Positions 1-6,466 of a stretch of 9,596 nt of DNA are shown one piece after another; positions within the stretch are counted from its first letter, which is position 1; the number at the start of each line of letters is the position of its first letter. The position numbers and the translations under genes are program-made. Under the pieces are notes generated by a model. It searched no databases, had not been told where the DNA came from, and worked only from the letters and a program-made list of their open reading frames with translations. This stretch comes from Acidimicrobiaceae bacterium (GTDB lineage: Bacteria; Actinomycetota; Acidimicrobiia; Acidimicrobiales; Aldehydirespiratoraceae). The DNA is taken from NCBI GenBank assembly GCA_009840695.1, contig VXNG01000207.1:1-9596 (forward strand), in the 5' to 3' direction.

Positions 1-226
1 ACACCGACAGGGTGGGCAGCAGCCACAGGTCGTAGGCGTCGCCATGTTCGGCGACCAGCGCGGCCGCAGACTCGTGGGCTATCACGTGGTCCACCGAGAG
101 TGGCAAGTGCGGGCCGTGCTGTTCCACCGCGCCGATCGGTTGCACGATCACCGACGACTCGGTGATCCGGTCGGTGATCTCCGGACCGCTGAGATCCTCG
201 AGACGGCGGCTGTGCGGGTCGGGCAT
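1..226 (-). CDS. Creatininase-family amidohydrolase, N-terminal part (cut by the left window edge)
   Basis: About 75 codons of the N-terminus are present, read leftwards from the ATG at 226. The diagnostic creatininase signature is complete: PIGAVEQHGPHLPLSVD at residues 30-46. In this family its Glu (E35), His (H37) and Asp (D46) bind the divalent metals of the active site. Members hydrolyse cyclic or linear amides (creatinine, formamide intermediates in riboflavin/F420-type pathways) or mature the mycofactocin peptide (MftE); the visible third cannot separate these. No signal peptide is seen, so the product should be cytosolic. The ATG lies 5 nt after the TGA of the propeller lipoprotein gene, which suggests co-transcription or translational coupling. 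A TACCGT box also ends 7 nt before the ATG. The family is highly likely; the substrate is unknown. Confidence 0.88.
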   Translation of the reverse strand, partial: MPDPHSRRLEDLSGPEITDRITESSVIVQPIGAVEQHGPHLPLSVDHVIAHESAAALVAEHGDAYDLWLLPTLSV

Positions 227-231
227 GGACC

Positions 232-1710
232 TCACGGTAGCGGGCTCCAGAACGACACATCCGACGGGCCGAGACTCGCCACGGCACCGGCGCCGTCGAT
301 GCGGGCCACCACCGTGACATCTCCGTCTGCCGTGTTGGCTCCGAAGGTGATCGCGTCACTGTCGGGCGACCACAGCCGCGGCGTCTCGTCGTACTGGTCG
401 GCGAAGGGCAGGTAGTTCCGGGCGAAGGCGACGCTTGGTGTGAACTGGACCAGTTCGTATGACTGCTGCCCGTCCCAGATGTGCCAGGACATTCCGAAGC
501 CGGCCTGGTCGTCCGCGGCGGTCGCCATCAGCAGGTTGCGGCCGTCGGGACTCCATTCGAGCCAGAGCCCGATCTGGTCGAGGACGGTGTGACGCTCGCC
601 GGTGGAGAGGTCGACGATCTGCACCGAACCGGCCGGGACCACCGTGTCGGGCCCGGCCCCAGCCGTCTGCCCGGGTTGCGAGGATGGGTCCTGTCCCGTG
701 CCGTCACCGGCGGATCCTGGCCGCCCGTCTGCGGCCGAGATGGCGGCGCGGTCCCCGGAGGGGTGGACCGCCATCGTCGTGTAGGGGCCGGCGGGCCCGA
801 GATCGGTGATCTCGCCGGTGTCGGTGCTGCGGCGCAACAGCTGCGGGTCGGTGGTGGACCTCCGGTCCAGGAGTTCCTGCTCCCCGGCGTCCGCAGGGGC
901 CTGTCCATAGGAGTCCACGTAGAGGAAGTCCCGAGTGCCCGGCACCCACGCCGGAGCCAGGAAGTCGACGCCCACCAGACCGTAGTCGTGGTGATCCTGG
1001 GGCGAGTCGACGTTGTTGACGAGCAGCAGCTGGTGCCCCGCGTGCACCAGCAGCCGGCGCCCGCCGGGCTCCCATGCGACGTACACGCTCTGGCCCAGAA
1101 GCGTGACGTCCGAGGCGCGGGCGCCCGTCTCGTCCAGGATGACGGCGGCGGTGCCGCCCGTCTGCCCCGGCCCCAGCGCGACCAGCCTGGAGCCGTCATA
1201 GCTCCAGGAGTAGAAGAAGTAGGGGTTAGGGGCGGTCGCCGTGACGACGTTCGCGGTGGCGATGTCGGCGACCGCGACCCTGGAAACACCGGTGGACGGA
1301 TCCACGAGGGTCGCGGCCAGCCGTTGACCGTCCCGCGACCAGGTCGGTTGGGTGACGACGTAGTTGGGACCCAGCTCGCCCACGAGTTCACCGCTCGGGT
1401 GCAGGAGCCGCAGGCCGATCGGGCCGGCGGCTGCGATCAGCCCGCGGCTTCCGGAACCCTGCCCGGTCGGGCTGTCGTCCTGGATCGACTCGGCTGGGCT
1501 CTCGCTACCCGCGGCCGGTGCTTGAGGGGCGACGAGTTCGACGGGCGGCAGTGTCAGGCTGGTTGCGTCGGCCACCTGATTCTGCCCGGCCTCGGGGGTC
1601 CAGTCGGCCGGGGCGGGCGTCGAGCTGCGGGTCGGCCCGCTCGCGCAGGCCGCGGCGACAAGCAGGGCGCACGCCGCAGCACCGGTGGCTAGGTACCGGC
1701 CGGGTCGCAC
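232..1710 (-). CDS. TolB/PD40-type beta-propeller lipoprotein
   Basis: The protein has 492 residues from a GTG start at 1710. The N-terminus has Arg residues, then a hydrophobic stretch ending LLVAAAC; Cys22 is the likely lipidated residue, so the mature protein would sit on the outer face of the membrane. A Pro/Ser/Gly/Ala-rich linker follows (about 25-90). Then come repeated propeller motifs of the PD40/WD40-like kind: TWSRDG (123), SWSYDG (168), AWEPGG (212), AWVPGT (254), VHPSGD (315), EWSPDG (385) and LWSPDS (446), with FWSPLP at the very C-terminus. This fits about seven blades. A low-complexity Gly/Ser/Pro/Gln segment (about 328-357) interrupts two blades. Such propellers usually act in binding or scaffolding; no catalytic residues are apparent. 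The frame stays open upstream to 2082, but that part overlaps the DinB gene in another frame and would bury the signal sequence, so I chose the GTG with a TACGGT box 7 nt upstream. It lies 40 nt after the DinB gene and 5 nt before the creatininase gene. Confidence 0.85.
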   Translation of the reverse strand: MRPGRYLATGAAACALLVAAACASGPTRSSTPAPADWTPEAGQNQVADATSLTLPPVELVAPQAPAAGSESPAESIQDDSPTGQGSGSRGLIAAAGPIGLRLLHPSGELVGELGPNYVVTQPTWSRDGQRLAATLVDPSTGVSRVAVADIATANVVTATAPNPYFFYSWSYDGSRLVALGPGQTGGTAAVILDETGARASDVTLLGQSVYVAWEPGGRRLLVHAGHQLLLVNNVDSPQDHHDYGLVGVDFLAPAWVPGTRDFLYVDSYGQAPADAGEQELLDRRSTTDPQLLRRSTDTGEITDLGPAGPYTTMAVHPSGDRAAISAADGRPGSAGDGTGQDPSSQPGQTAGAGPDTVVPAGSVQIVDLSTGERHTVLDQIGLWLEWSPDGRNLLMATAADDQAGFGMSWHIWDGQQSYELVQFTPSVAFARNYLPFADQYDETPRLWSPDSDAITFGANTADGDVTVVARIDGAGAVASLGPSDVSFWSPLP

Positions 1711-1717
1711 GCCCCAG

Positions 1718-1723
1718 ACCGTA
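1718..1723 (-). promoter_or_regulatory. Putative -10 box (TACGGT) for the lipoprotein gene
   Basis: TACGGT on the minus strand ends 7 nt before the GTG at 1710, the spacing expected when transcription starts at the start codon (leaderless mRNA). No clear -35 hexamer is seen. It may be an internal promoter of the DinB-lipoprotein-creatininase unit. Confidence 0.35.
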
Positions 1724-1750
1724 GCCGCCGGGTTGCGTCCTCGGGTCCCC

Positions 1751-2320
1751 CTAGAAGGGGCTGAGTCCCAGGCGGTTGCGTACGGACACCAGCTCGCCCA
1801 GGTGGTTGAAGCCGTGGCCGATGGCGCTCCATTGCAAGAACCACGCGGACGGCTTGCCGTCCCACATCGAGTACAGCCAGTCGAAGCGGTCCTCGGGAGT
1901 GCCGATGGCCTGAAGGGCGGCCGTGGTGTCGGGCCGGCCATCCATGCGGGGGAGCCCGTTCTCTTCGAGCCAGCCGGCGGTGGAGTCGAACACGGCCAGC
2001 GCGTAGGCGCCGACCGATTCCGGGTCGAGCACGTCCACCAAGTCGGAGTCCTCGCCCTCGGCCAGACCTCGCCAGAGGCCATCGTCGATGCCGAGCCGGT
2101 CGGTCCAGCCTTCTACGACGCTGCCGTCGCCACCCCTCAGCACGCCATTGACGGCCACGTCATGGTGGCGGGCGAGGTGCCACAGCACGTACACCGGAGC
2201 GATCCCCCCTCCGTCGGCCCGCTCCCGCCGCCGCTCCGGCGGTATCAGTCTCAGCACACCGCCGTCGAGCTTGGCCCGCAGCGACCTCAAGTCGTCGATG
2301 ATCCAGTCCCGCAGATCCAC
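1751..2320 (-). CDS. DinB-fold protein (mycothiol-dependent-enzyme-like, DUF664 type)
   Basis: The protein has 189 residues from the GTG at 2320. It is a four-helix-bundle DinB/YfiT-type protein. The expected metal-binding His triad is visible: H48 in the LWHLARHHD segment of helix 2, and H169 with H173 in the GHGFNHLGE segment near the C-terminus (the HxxxH pair). Related actinobacterial proteins include mycothiol S-transferases and maleylpyruvate isomerase-like enzymes, but the true substrate cannot be told. No signal peptide; cytosolic. An ATG at 2359 would add 13 residues (202 aa), but they are basic and poorly conserved-looking. The GTG places the first helix (VDLRDWIIDDL) at the N-terminus and has a TAGAGT box 7 nt upstream, so I prefer it. 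First gene of the leftward unit, divergent from the flavodoxin-fold gene. Confidence 0.82.
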   Translation of the reverse strand: MDLRDWIIDDLRSLRAKLDGGVLRLIPPERRRERADGGGIAPVYVLWHLARHHDVAVNGVLRGGDGSVVEGWTDRLGIDDGLWRGLAEGEDSDLVDVLDPESVGAYALAVFDSTAGWLEENGLPRMDGRPDTTAALQAIGTPEDRFDWLYSMWDGKPSAWFLQWSAIGHGFNHLGELVSVRNRLGLSPF

Positions 2321-2327
2321 GTCAAGA

Positions 2328-2333
2328 ACTCTA
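2328..2333 (-). promoter_or_regulatory. Putative -10 box (TAGAGT) for the DinB gene
   Basis: TAGAGT on the minus strand ends 7 nt before the GTG at 2320. It supports that start and a leaderless transcript for the leftward DinB-lipoprotein-creatininase unit. No convincing -35 is seen. Confidence 0.45.
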
Positions 2334-2379
2334 GAACGGCTCGGCTGGCGCAGCCCCATCCGCTCGGCCTCTGGGTGGG

Positions 2380-2385
2380 TACCCT
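2380..2385 (+). promoter_or_regulatory. Putative -10 box (TACCCT) for the flavodoxin-fold gene
   Basis: TACCCT ends 6 nt before the GTG at 2392, again fitting a leaderless start. The short divergent space (2321-2391) holds this box and the opposing TAGAGT box; I see no operator-like inverted repeat. Confidence 0.45.
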
Positions 2386-2391
2386 CTGGCC

Positions 2392-2904
2392 GTGCGCTTC
2401 GTGGTTCTGCACGCTCACCCGCAACAGGATTGCCTGAACGTCGCGCTGCGCGACGGCGTGGTTGAGACGCTCGAGCGCGGCGGCCACGACGTTGAGGTTG
2501 TCCGGCTCACGCAGGGCGAGTGGATCGACGGGGTGAGCGTTGCTGGCGCCGAAGGCCTGGTGTTCGTCTATCCCACCTGGTGGGGCGGCTTGCCTGCGCC
2601 GATGCTCGGGTGGGTGCAGCGCGAGCTGGCCGCCTGGATCGACGGCACCGCGGACGCGGCAACCTCACCGTTGCGCACCGTAAGGCACCTTGTAGCGGTA
2701 ACCACCCACGGCTCCTCGAGCTGGGTGAATCGGCTCCAGGGAGAGCCGGGGCGCCATCTGCTGCGGCGCACTGTCGCCCGCCTGTGCGCTCCCTCCACGA
2801 AGCTGCGCTGGGTGGCGCTCTACGGCCTGGACCAGCGCGAGCCGGCCGAGATGTCGGCGTTCGTGGAGCGCGCCGCTATCGAGGTCTCTTCGATAGCGGC
2901 CTAG
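2392..2904 (+). CDS. NAD(P)H-dependent oxidoreductase, flavodoxin-like fold (NQO/KefF family)
   Basis: The protein has 170 residues with a GTG start. It matches the Flavodoxin_2 fold. The first strand and flavin phosphate-binding loop read VVLHAHPQQDCLN (4-16), followed by an amphipathic helix and the second strand (GGHDVEVVRL, 30-39). The hallmark flavin/quinone-site loop is VYPTWWGGLPAPMLGWVQREL (59-79), where the family has a PxWWxxxPAxxKGWxD-type segment. The conserved Lys before GW is Leu here. A THGSS loop (105-109) and a final strand KLRWVALYG (137-145) complete the core. Family members are FMN/FAD enzymes that reduce quinones, or regulate K+ efflux channels (KefF). At 170 aa it is at the short end of the family. 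No channel gene is nearby, so a soluble quinone or nitro reductase role is likelier. It converges on the RidA gene with a 15-nt gap. Confidence 0.87.
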   Translation: MRFVVLHAHPQQDCLNVALRDGVVETLERGGHDVEVVRLTQGEWIDGVSVAGAEGLVFVYPTWWGGLPAPMLGWVQRELAAWIDGTADAATSPLRTVRHLVAVTTHGSSSWVNRLQGEPGRHLLRRTVARLCAPSTKLRWVALYGLDQREPAEMSAFVERAAIEVSSIAA

Positions 2905-2932
2905 AGCGAGCGGCCGCGCTCAGCGAGCGGCC
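2904..2932. terminator. GC-rich hairpin between convergent genes (possible bidirectional terminator)
   Basis: An 11-bp direct repeat, AGCGAGCGGCC, occurs at 2905-2915 and 2922-2932. It can fold as GGCC-(GC bulge)-GCTC / AGC loop / GAGC-GGCC over 2912-2932, or as GAGCG/CGCTC over 2904-2921. There is no T-tract, so classical intrinsic termination is uncertain. Its position exactly between two converging stop codons is the main support. Confidence 0.3.
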
Positions 2933-3306
2933 ACCACGGCGATCTCGATCTTCCAGGCGGGCTGGGCTAGTTCAGGAACGATCAACAGCGTGGAAGCGGC
3001 CAGGCGGCCGCCGAGGAAGCGGTCTCGCTCGGCCATAACCGGAGCGAGATCCTGTCCTGGCACTACGTATGTGGTCACCGACACGATGTCGCTCGGCTCC
3101 ATGCCGGCCTCGGCGAGTATGGCCGAGATGTTGCCCCAGATGTCGCGGGCCTGCCCTCCCGCGTCATCGGCTATCGACCCGTCGGCCCGGGTGGCCACGA
3201 TGCCCGACGTGTGCAGCCACTTCTGCGCTCCGGTGGTGACCACTGCGTGGGCATAGCGCGCCGCCGGGGGAGCGATTCCCTCCGGTTCGACAGCGCGCGA
3301 TCCCAT
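2920..3306 (-). CDS. RidA-family (YjgF/YER057c/UK114) protein lacking the catalytic Arg
   Basis: The protein has 128 residues, the standard RidA length. The fold is recognisable from ARYAHAVVTTGAQKWLHTSGIV (16-37), the QARDIWGNISAILAEAGMEPSDIVSVTTYVV segment (52-82) and the C-terminal strand WKIEIAVVAAR (118-128). Canonical RidA uses an Arg in its PARSxVEV-type motif to hydrolyse reactive enamine/imine intermediates. Here that stretch reads RLAASTLLIV (101-110), with Ala104 where Arg is expected, and the acidic residue that normally follows KIEI is Ala123. It therefore belongs to the Arg-less RidA subgroups whose activity is poorly defined. The ATG at 3306 is chosen because it gives the family length and has TACGAT 8 nt upstream; the open frame further upstream is antisense to the LLM gene. 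It is divergent from the LLM gene (48-nt gap), which often signals shared function. Confidence 0.87.
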   Translation of the reverse strand: MGSRAVEPEGIAPPAARYAHAVVTTGAQKWLHTSGIVATRADGSIADDAGGQARDIWGNISAILAEAGMEPSDIVSVTTYVVPGQDLAPVMAERDRFLGGRLAASTLLIVPELAQPAWKIEIAVVAAR

Positions 3307-3314
3307 GACCGCCG

Positions 3315-3320
3315 ATCGTA
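3315..3320 (-). promoter_or_regulatory. Putative -10 box (TACGAT) for the RidA-family gene
   Basis: TACGAT on the minus strand ends 8 nt before the ATG at 3306. A TTGTTC element lies 19 nt further upstream, a weak -35 candidate. This is the best-looking promoter in the window. Confidence 0.5.
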
Positions 3321-3340
3321 GGCGCGGGCCGCGGCTGTGG

Positions 3341-3346
3341 AACAAT
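3341..3346 (+). promoter_or_regulatory. Possible -10 box (AACAAT) for the LLM-amidohydrolase unit
   Basis: AACAAT ends 8 nt before the GTG at 3355. It lacks the leading T of the TAnnnT pattern seen at neighbouring starts, so support is weaker. It sits back to back with the RidA promoter in the divergent gap 3307-3354. Confidence 0.3.
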
Positions 3347-3354
3347 TTGCGGCC

Positions 3355-4380
3355 GTGACACAGCGCATGGCCCTCTACTTCCAGGACAAGCATCCCATCG
3401 GCTACGAGATCGCGATGGCCCAGTACGCCGAGGAGAAGGGCTTCAGCGAGATCTGGCAGGGCGACACCCGGCTGGCCCGCGACTGCGTGGTGATGATGAG
3501 CGCCCTGCTGGCGTCCACGAAACGGCTGCGCATCGCCAGCGGCGTGCTGCCCATCTACACCCGCAACCCGGCGGTGATCGCGGCGACCTGGAGCACGATG
3601 CACGAACTCGGAGGGCCCGCGCCCGACGGGGGCAGCCGGGTGATGCTGGGACTCGGCGCCTGGTGGGAGCCCATCGCCGGTCGGGTGGGCGCGGGCCGCC
3701 GCAAGCCGCTGACCGCCATGCGTGAGAACGTCGAGGCGATCCGGGCGCTGTTCACCATGGAGGAGATCACCTACACCGGTGAGTTCGTGCACCTCGACCG
3801 TGTGGCCCTCGACGTGGCCTACGGCGACGCCTCCCCCCGCGACATTCCCATCTACATCGGAGCTACCGGTCCGAAGATGCTGGAGCTGACGGGCGAGATC
3901 GCCGACGGAGCCATGCTCAACTACGTGGTGTCGTCCGACTACATCCGCGACGCGGTGGCCCGGGTCGAGGCCGGGGCGGCCAGGTCGGGCCGCACCATCG
4001 ACGACATCGACCGGCCCGAACTGCTGATCTGCTCGCTGTCGGACGACGATCCCGACACAGCGCTGCTGACCGGCAAGTCGCTGGTGGCGTACTACCTGGG
4101 CACCGAGCCGCACATCATGGCCGCCTCCGGTGCGGACCCCGAGCTCATCGAGCGGGTCCAGGAGGTGGTCGGCTGGCCGGCCACCGAGGCCGACTACATG
4201 AAGGCCGCCCCGCTCATCGGCGACGACCTGGTGCGTCGCATCATGGCTGTGGGCAGCGCCACCCAGTGCCGGGAGACGGTGGCCGAGTTCATCGACGCGG
4301 GGATCACCTGCCCGGTGCTCTATCCCCTGATGGACGATATGAAGCCGGTAATCGACACCTTCGCCGGCTGGTCCCCCTAG
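3355..4380 (+). CDS. LLM-class flavin-dependent oxidoreductase (Mer-like, F420 or FMN)
   Basis: The protein has 341 residues from GTG 3355. It is a bacterial luciferase-like TIM barrel, closest in pattern to F420-dependent methylenetetrahydromethanopterin reductase (Mer)-like proteins. Visible landmarks are MALYFQDK (5-12), [11 protein letters not shown] (24-34), the [24 protein letters not shown] stretch (about 62-85), the barrel loop [12 protein letters not shown] (97-108), REN-EAIRALF (122-132) and [26 protein letters not shown] (163-188). Such enzymes oxidise or monooxygenate small organic substrates using reduced F420 or FMN in the cytosol; cofactor and substrate cannot be decided here. 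Starts at 3337 (GTG) and 3367 (ATG, giving MALYF) are also possible. I prefer 3355 because of the AACAAT box 8 nt upstream. The amidohydrolase gene follows after 14 nt, so the two are probably co-transcribed. Confidence 0.88.
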   Translation: MTQRMALYFQDKHPIGYEIAMAQYAEEKGFSEIWQGDTRLARDCVVMMSALLASTKRLRIASGVLPIYTRNPAVIAATWSTMHELGGPAPDGGSRVMLGLGAWWEPIAGRVGAGRRKPLTAMRENVEAIRALFTMEEITYTGEFVHLDRVALDVAYGDASPRDIPIYIGATGPKMLELTGEIADGAMLNYVVSSDYIRDAVARVEAGAARSGRTIDDIDRPELLICSLSDDDPDTALLTGKSLVAYYLGTEPHIMAASGADPELIERVQEVVGWPATEADYMKAAPLIGDDLVRRIMAVGSATQCRETVAEFIDAGITCPVLYPLMDDMKPVIDTFAGWSP

Positions 4381-4394
4381 TCTTCGTCGAGCCC

Positions 4395-5777
4395 GTGACC
4401 GATCACGATCTGCTGGTCCGCGGCGGTGCCGTGGTCGCGGTTGATGACGTTGGCACGGTGCACGATCCGGGGTGGGTGTATGTGCGCGGCAACCGGGTGG
4501 CCGAGGTGGGTGCGGGGGAGCCTCCGTCCAGTCGCCTGGCCCAGGCCGGCGAGGTGATCGACGCGGCGGGAGGCGCGGTCATGCCGGGAATGACCAACGC
4601 CCACACCCACCTGTTCCAGACCATGTTCCGGGGCCTGGCCGACGACAAGTCCCTGCTCGACTGGCTGCGAGACTGCATCTGGCCGGCCGCCATCCACCTC
4701 GACGCTGAAATCGCGCACGCCGCGGCCCTCGTCGGGCTGGTAGAGAACCTGCGGGGCGGGGCCACCGCGGTCATCGACCACCAGTACATCCACACCGACG
4801 AGGGCATCAACGACGCCGTGTGCCGGGCCGCCGACCAGCTGGGGGTGCGCTTCCTGCTGGCCCACGGCTGGGCCGACCGCAACTACCACCCGGCGCTGGA
4901 GCAGACGGCGGACCAGGCGGTTGCCCGGGCCGAAGCCGCCCGGAGCCGCTGGGACGGCCACCACGACGACCGGATCCGGGTGGAGCTGGCTCCGCTCATC
5001 CCGTGGGGATGCTCCGACGAAGCCATGCGCACCACGGTGGCCGCGGCCCGCAGCTGGGGCCGCGGCACCCACATCCACTGTGCGGAGACCGCCGTCGAGG
5101 TGGACATGAGCCTCGAAGAGCGAGGGGTGCGCCATGTGACATGGCTCGACTCGCTGGGCGTGCTCGGGCCTGACCTGCAGCTCGCCCACAGCGTGTGGGT
5201 CGACGACGACGAACTCGACCTCATCGCGGCTTCGGGCTCGGTGGTGGTGCACTGCCCGGTGTCGAACATGTATCTGGCCTCGGGCGTGGCCCCCATCGCC
5301 GGCATGCGGGCCCGGGGCATCACCGTGGCACTGGCCAGCGACGGTCCGGGCAGCAACAACCGCCAGGACATGTTCGAGGTGCTCAAGGCCACGGTGCTGC
5401 TGCAGAAGGTGCACCACCTCGACGCCCTAGTGCTTCAGCCCGCCGATGTTCTGCAGATGGCCTGCCGCGGTGGAGCAGCCGCGTTCGGGATGCCGGACTC
5501 CTTCGGTGCGCTGGTCGAGGGTCAGCGGGCCGACCTGCTGGTCGTGGATCTGCGGTCGCCGTTCGTGGCTCCCGTGCATCGGATTCCCAGCGCTCTGGTC
5601 TACAACGCCACCCCCCGGGACCTGCGAGACGTAGTGGTCGACGGCCGGATCGTCATCCGGGACGGTGCGCTGGTCGCAGTCGACGAGCGCCAGATAATGG
5701 CCAGGGCCGGTGACGCCGCCCGCCGGCTCTTCGACCGAGCCGGCATCTCAACCCGCGTGACCAGGAATCGTTCCTAG
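4395..5777 (+). CDS. COG0402 amidohydrolase (MTA/SAH deaminase / chlorohydrolase-like)
   Basis: The protein has 460 residues with a GTG start. It is a metal-dependent amidohydrolase with an N-terminal beta-sandwich piece (LLVRGGAVVAVDD) and a TIM barrel. Metal and catalytic residues are all present: the HxH pair in GMTNAHTHLFQ (H70, H72), H228 and E231 in HIHCAET, H265 in LAHSVWV, and D316 in ASDGPGSNN. The segment RGLADDKSLLDWLRDCIWP (79-97) resembles methylthioadenosine/S-adenosylhomocysteine deaminases. The DHQYIHTDEG and AHGWADR parts also recall s-triazine hydrolases and 8-oxoguanine deaminases. A mononuclear Zn/Fe deaminase or dehalogenase-type hydrolysis of a nitrogen heterocycle is expected; the substrate is unresolved. 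The GTG at 4395 is the first start after the LLM stop. TAGTCT lies 11 nt upstream but overlaps the LLM stop, so co-transcription is likelier than a separate promoter. Its TAG stop shares CTAG with the convergent N-formylglutamate-amidohydrolase-family gene. Confidence 0.9.
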   Translation: MTDHDLLVRGGAVVAVDDVGTVHDPGWVYVRGNRVAEVGAGEPPSSRLAQAGEVIDAAGGAVMPGMTNAHTHLFQTMFRGLADDKSLLDWLRDCIWPAAIHLDAEIAHAAALVGLVENLRGGATAVIDHQYIHTDEGINDAVCRAADQLGVRFLLAHGWADRNYHPALEQTADQAVARAEAARSRWDGHHDDRIRVELAPLIPWGCSDEAMRTTVAAARSWGRGTHIHCAETAVEVDMSLEERGVRHVTWLDSLGVLGPDLQLAHSVWVDDDELDLIAASGSVVVHCPVSNMYLASGVAPIAGMRARGITVALASDGPGSNNRQDMFEVLKATVLLQKVHHLDALVLQPADVLQMACRGGAAAFGMPDSFGALVEGQRADLLVVDLRSPFVAPVHRIPSALVYNATPRDLRDVVVDGRIVIRDGALVAVDERQIMARAGDAARRLFDRAGISTRVTRNRS

Positions 5778-6466
5778 GCGTGGCGCTCGGCCCAGTGTCG
5801 CAGCGCGGTGAGGACTACCTCTCGCTTGGTGTCGTGAGGCAGGTACGGCGCTCGGGACAGCTCGATCTGAACCCAGGGCATCTCGTTCGAATGGGAACGG
5901 CTGATGTAGCCGCCCCGGAAGGGATCGTTGACCTTCACCGGTCCTTCGAGTTGCTGCTGGAAGCCGTCCCGCAGCGTGTCGATCCATTCCTGCGGGCAGG
6001 TGCCGTCGGCGTTGCTCACGCATACCCAGGGCCGCTCGCGGCCGGGGTCCGGCCCGACCGGGGGTCCCACCGCGGCCATTGTGTGGCAGTCGACCCCTAG
6101 AGGCCAGCGACCCGCCAGGCCCAGTTCGGTGAGCCGCGCGTGGTAGGGGGTGTAGTACGCATCAAGGAGGCCTTCGACCTCGGCCTCCGACAGCGGACGG
6201 TCCCAGACGCCCACCTTGTAAGAGGTGTGGGTCTTGACCGCCCCGTCGGGCCGCCGGTCGTCTGGAGCCCTGTTCACGTCGACTACGGCCCGGGCGATGT
6301 CGGTGGTCACGAACGCGCCGGCCTCGGTGGCGAACGAGTAGATCTCGCCGGAACCGCCGTCGGAGTCGGCTGCGATCTCGGCCGGTGAGAGCGCGCAGAC
6401 CGGCGCGACCTCCGGGGGAACACTCAGCCCTGCGTGGGGAACGGAGACGACGAGAGGCAGCTTCAC
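5774..6466 (-). CDS. N-formylglutamate amidohydrolase family protein
   Basis: The protein has 230 residues from GTG 6466. It shows the FGase (HutG-type) domain throughout: VVSVPHAG (6-13), VVDVNRAPDD (61-70), DCHTM (126-130), NDPFRGGYISRSH (180-192) and the IELSR strand (201-205). The His, Asp and Glu residues in these motifs are the expected metal-binding and catalytic positions. Family enzymes remove the formyl group from N-formyl-L-glutamate at the end of one histidine-degradation route, but relatives act on other N-acyl amino acids or peptides. At 230 aa it is shorter than typical HutG, and no hut genes are seen, so HutG function is doubtful. The GTG overlaps the TGA of the gamma-glutamyltranspeptidase gene as GTGA, a strong sign of translational coupling. 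The frame is open further upstream, but only antisense-like sequence lies there. Last gene of the leftward operon. Cytosolic. Confidence 0.86.
   Translation of the reverse strand: MKLPLVVSVPHAGLSVPPEVAPVCALSPAEIAADSDGGSGEIYSFATEAGAFVTTDIARAVVDVNRAPDDRRPDGAVKTHTSYKVGVWDRPLSEAEVEGLLDAYYTPYHARLTELGLAGRWPLGVDCHTMAAVGPPVGPDPGRERPWVCVSNADGTCPQEWIDTLRDGFQQQLEGPVKVNDPFRGGYISRSHSNEMPWVQIELSRAPYLPHDTKREVVLTALRHWAERHA

Noticed and set aside
481..1692. Long plus-strand open frame (403 codons) opposite the lipoprotein gene
   Set aside because: Arg/Gly/Val-rich translation with no recognisable domain; antisense to a clear propeller lipoprotein, and long antisense frames are expected at this GC content.
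1711..2082. N-terminal extension of the lipoprotein frame (616 codons in all)
   Set aside because: It overlaps the DinB gene in another frame, has low-complexity content and would place the lipoprotein signal internally; the GTG at 1710 is better.
3307..4113. Extension of the RidA frame upstream across the LLM gene (397 codons in all)
   Set aside because: RidA proteins are about 128 residues and the extra sequence is antisense shadow of the LLM gene.
4377..5417. Minus-strand open frame of 346 codons under the amidohydrolase
   Set aside because: His/Val/Gly-rich shadow of a gene with all catalytic motifs on the plus strand.
5774..6466. Calling the FGase-family gene hutG (histidine degradation)
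   Set aside because: No hutH, hutU or hutI nearby, the protein is short for HutG, and it is coupled to GGT and a ligase instead.
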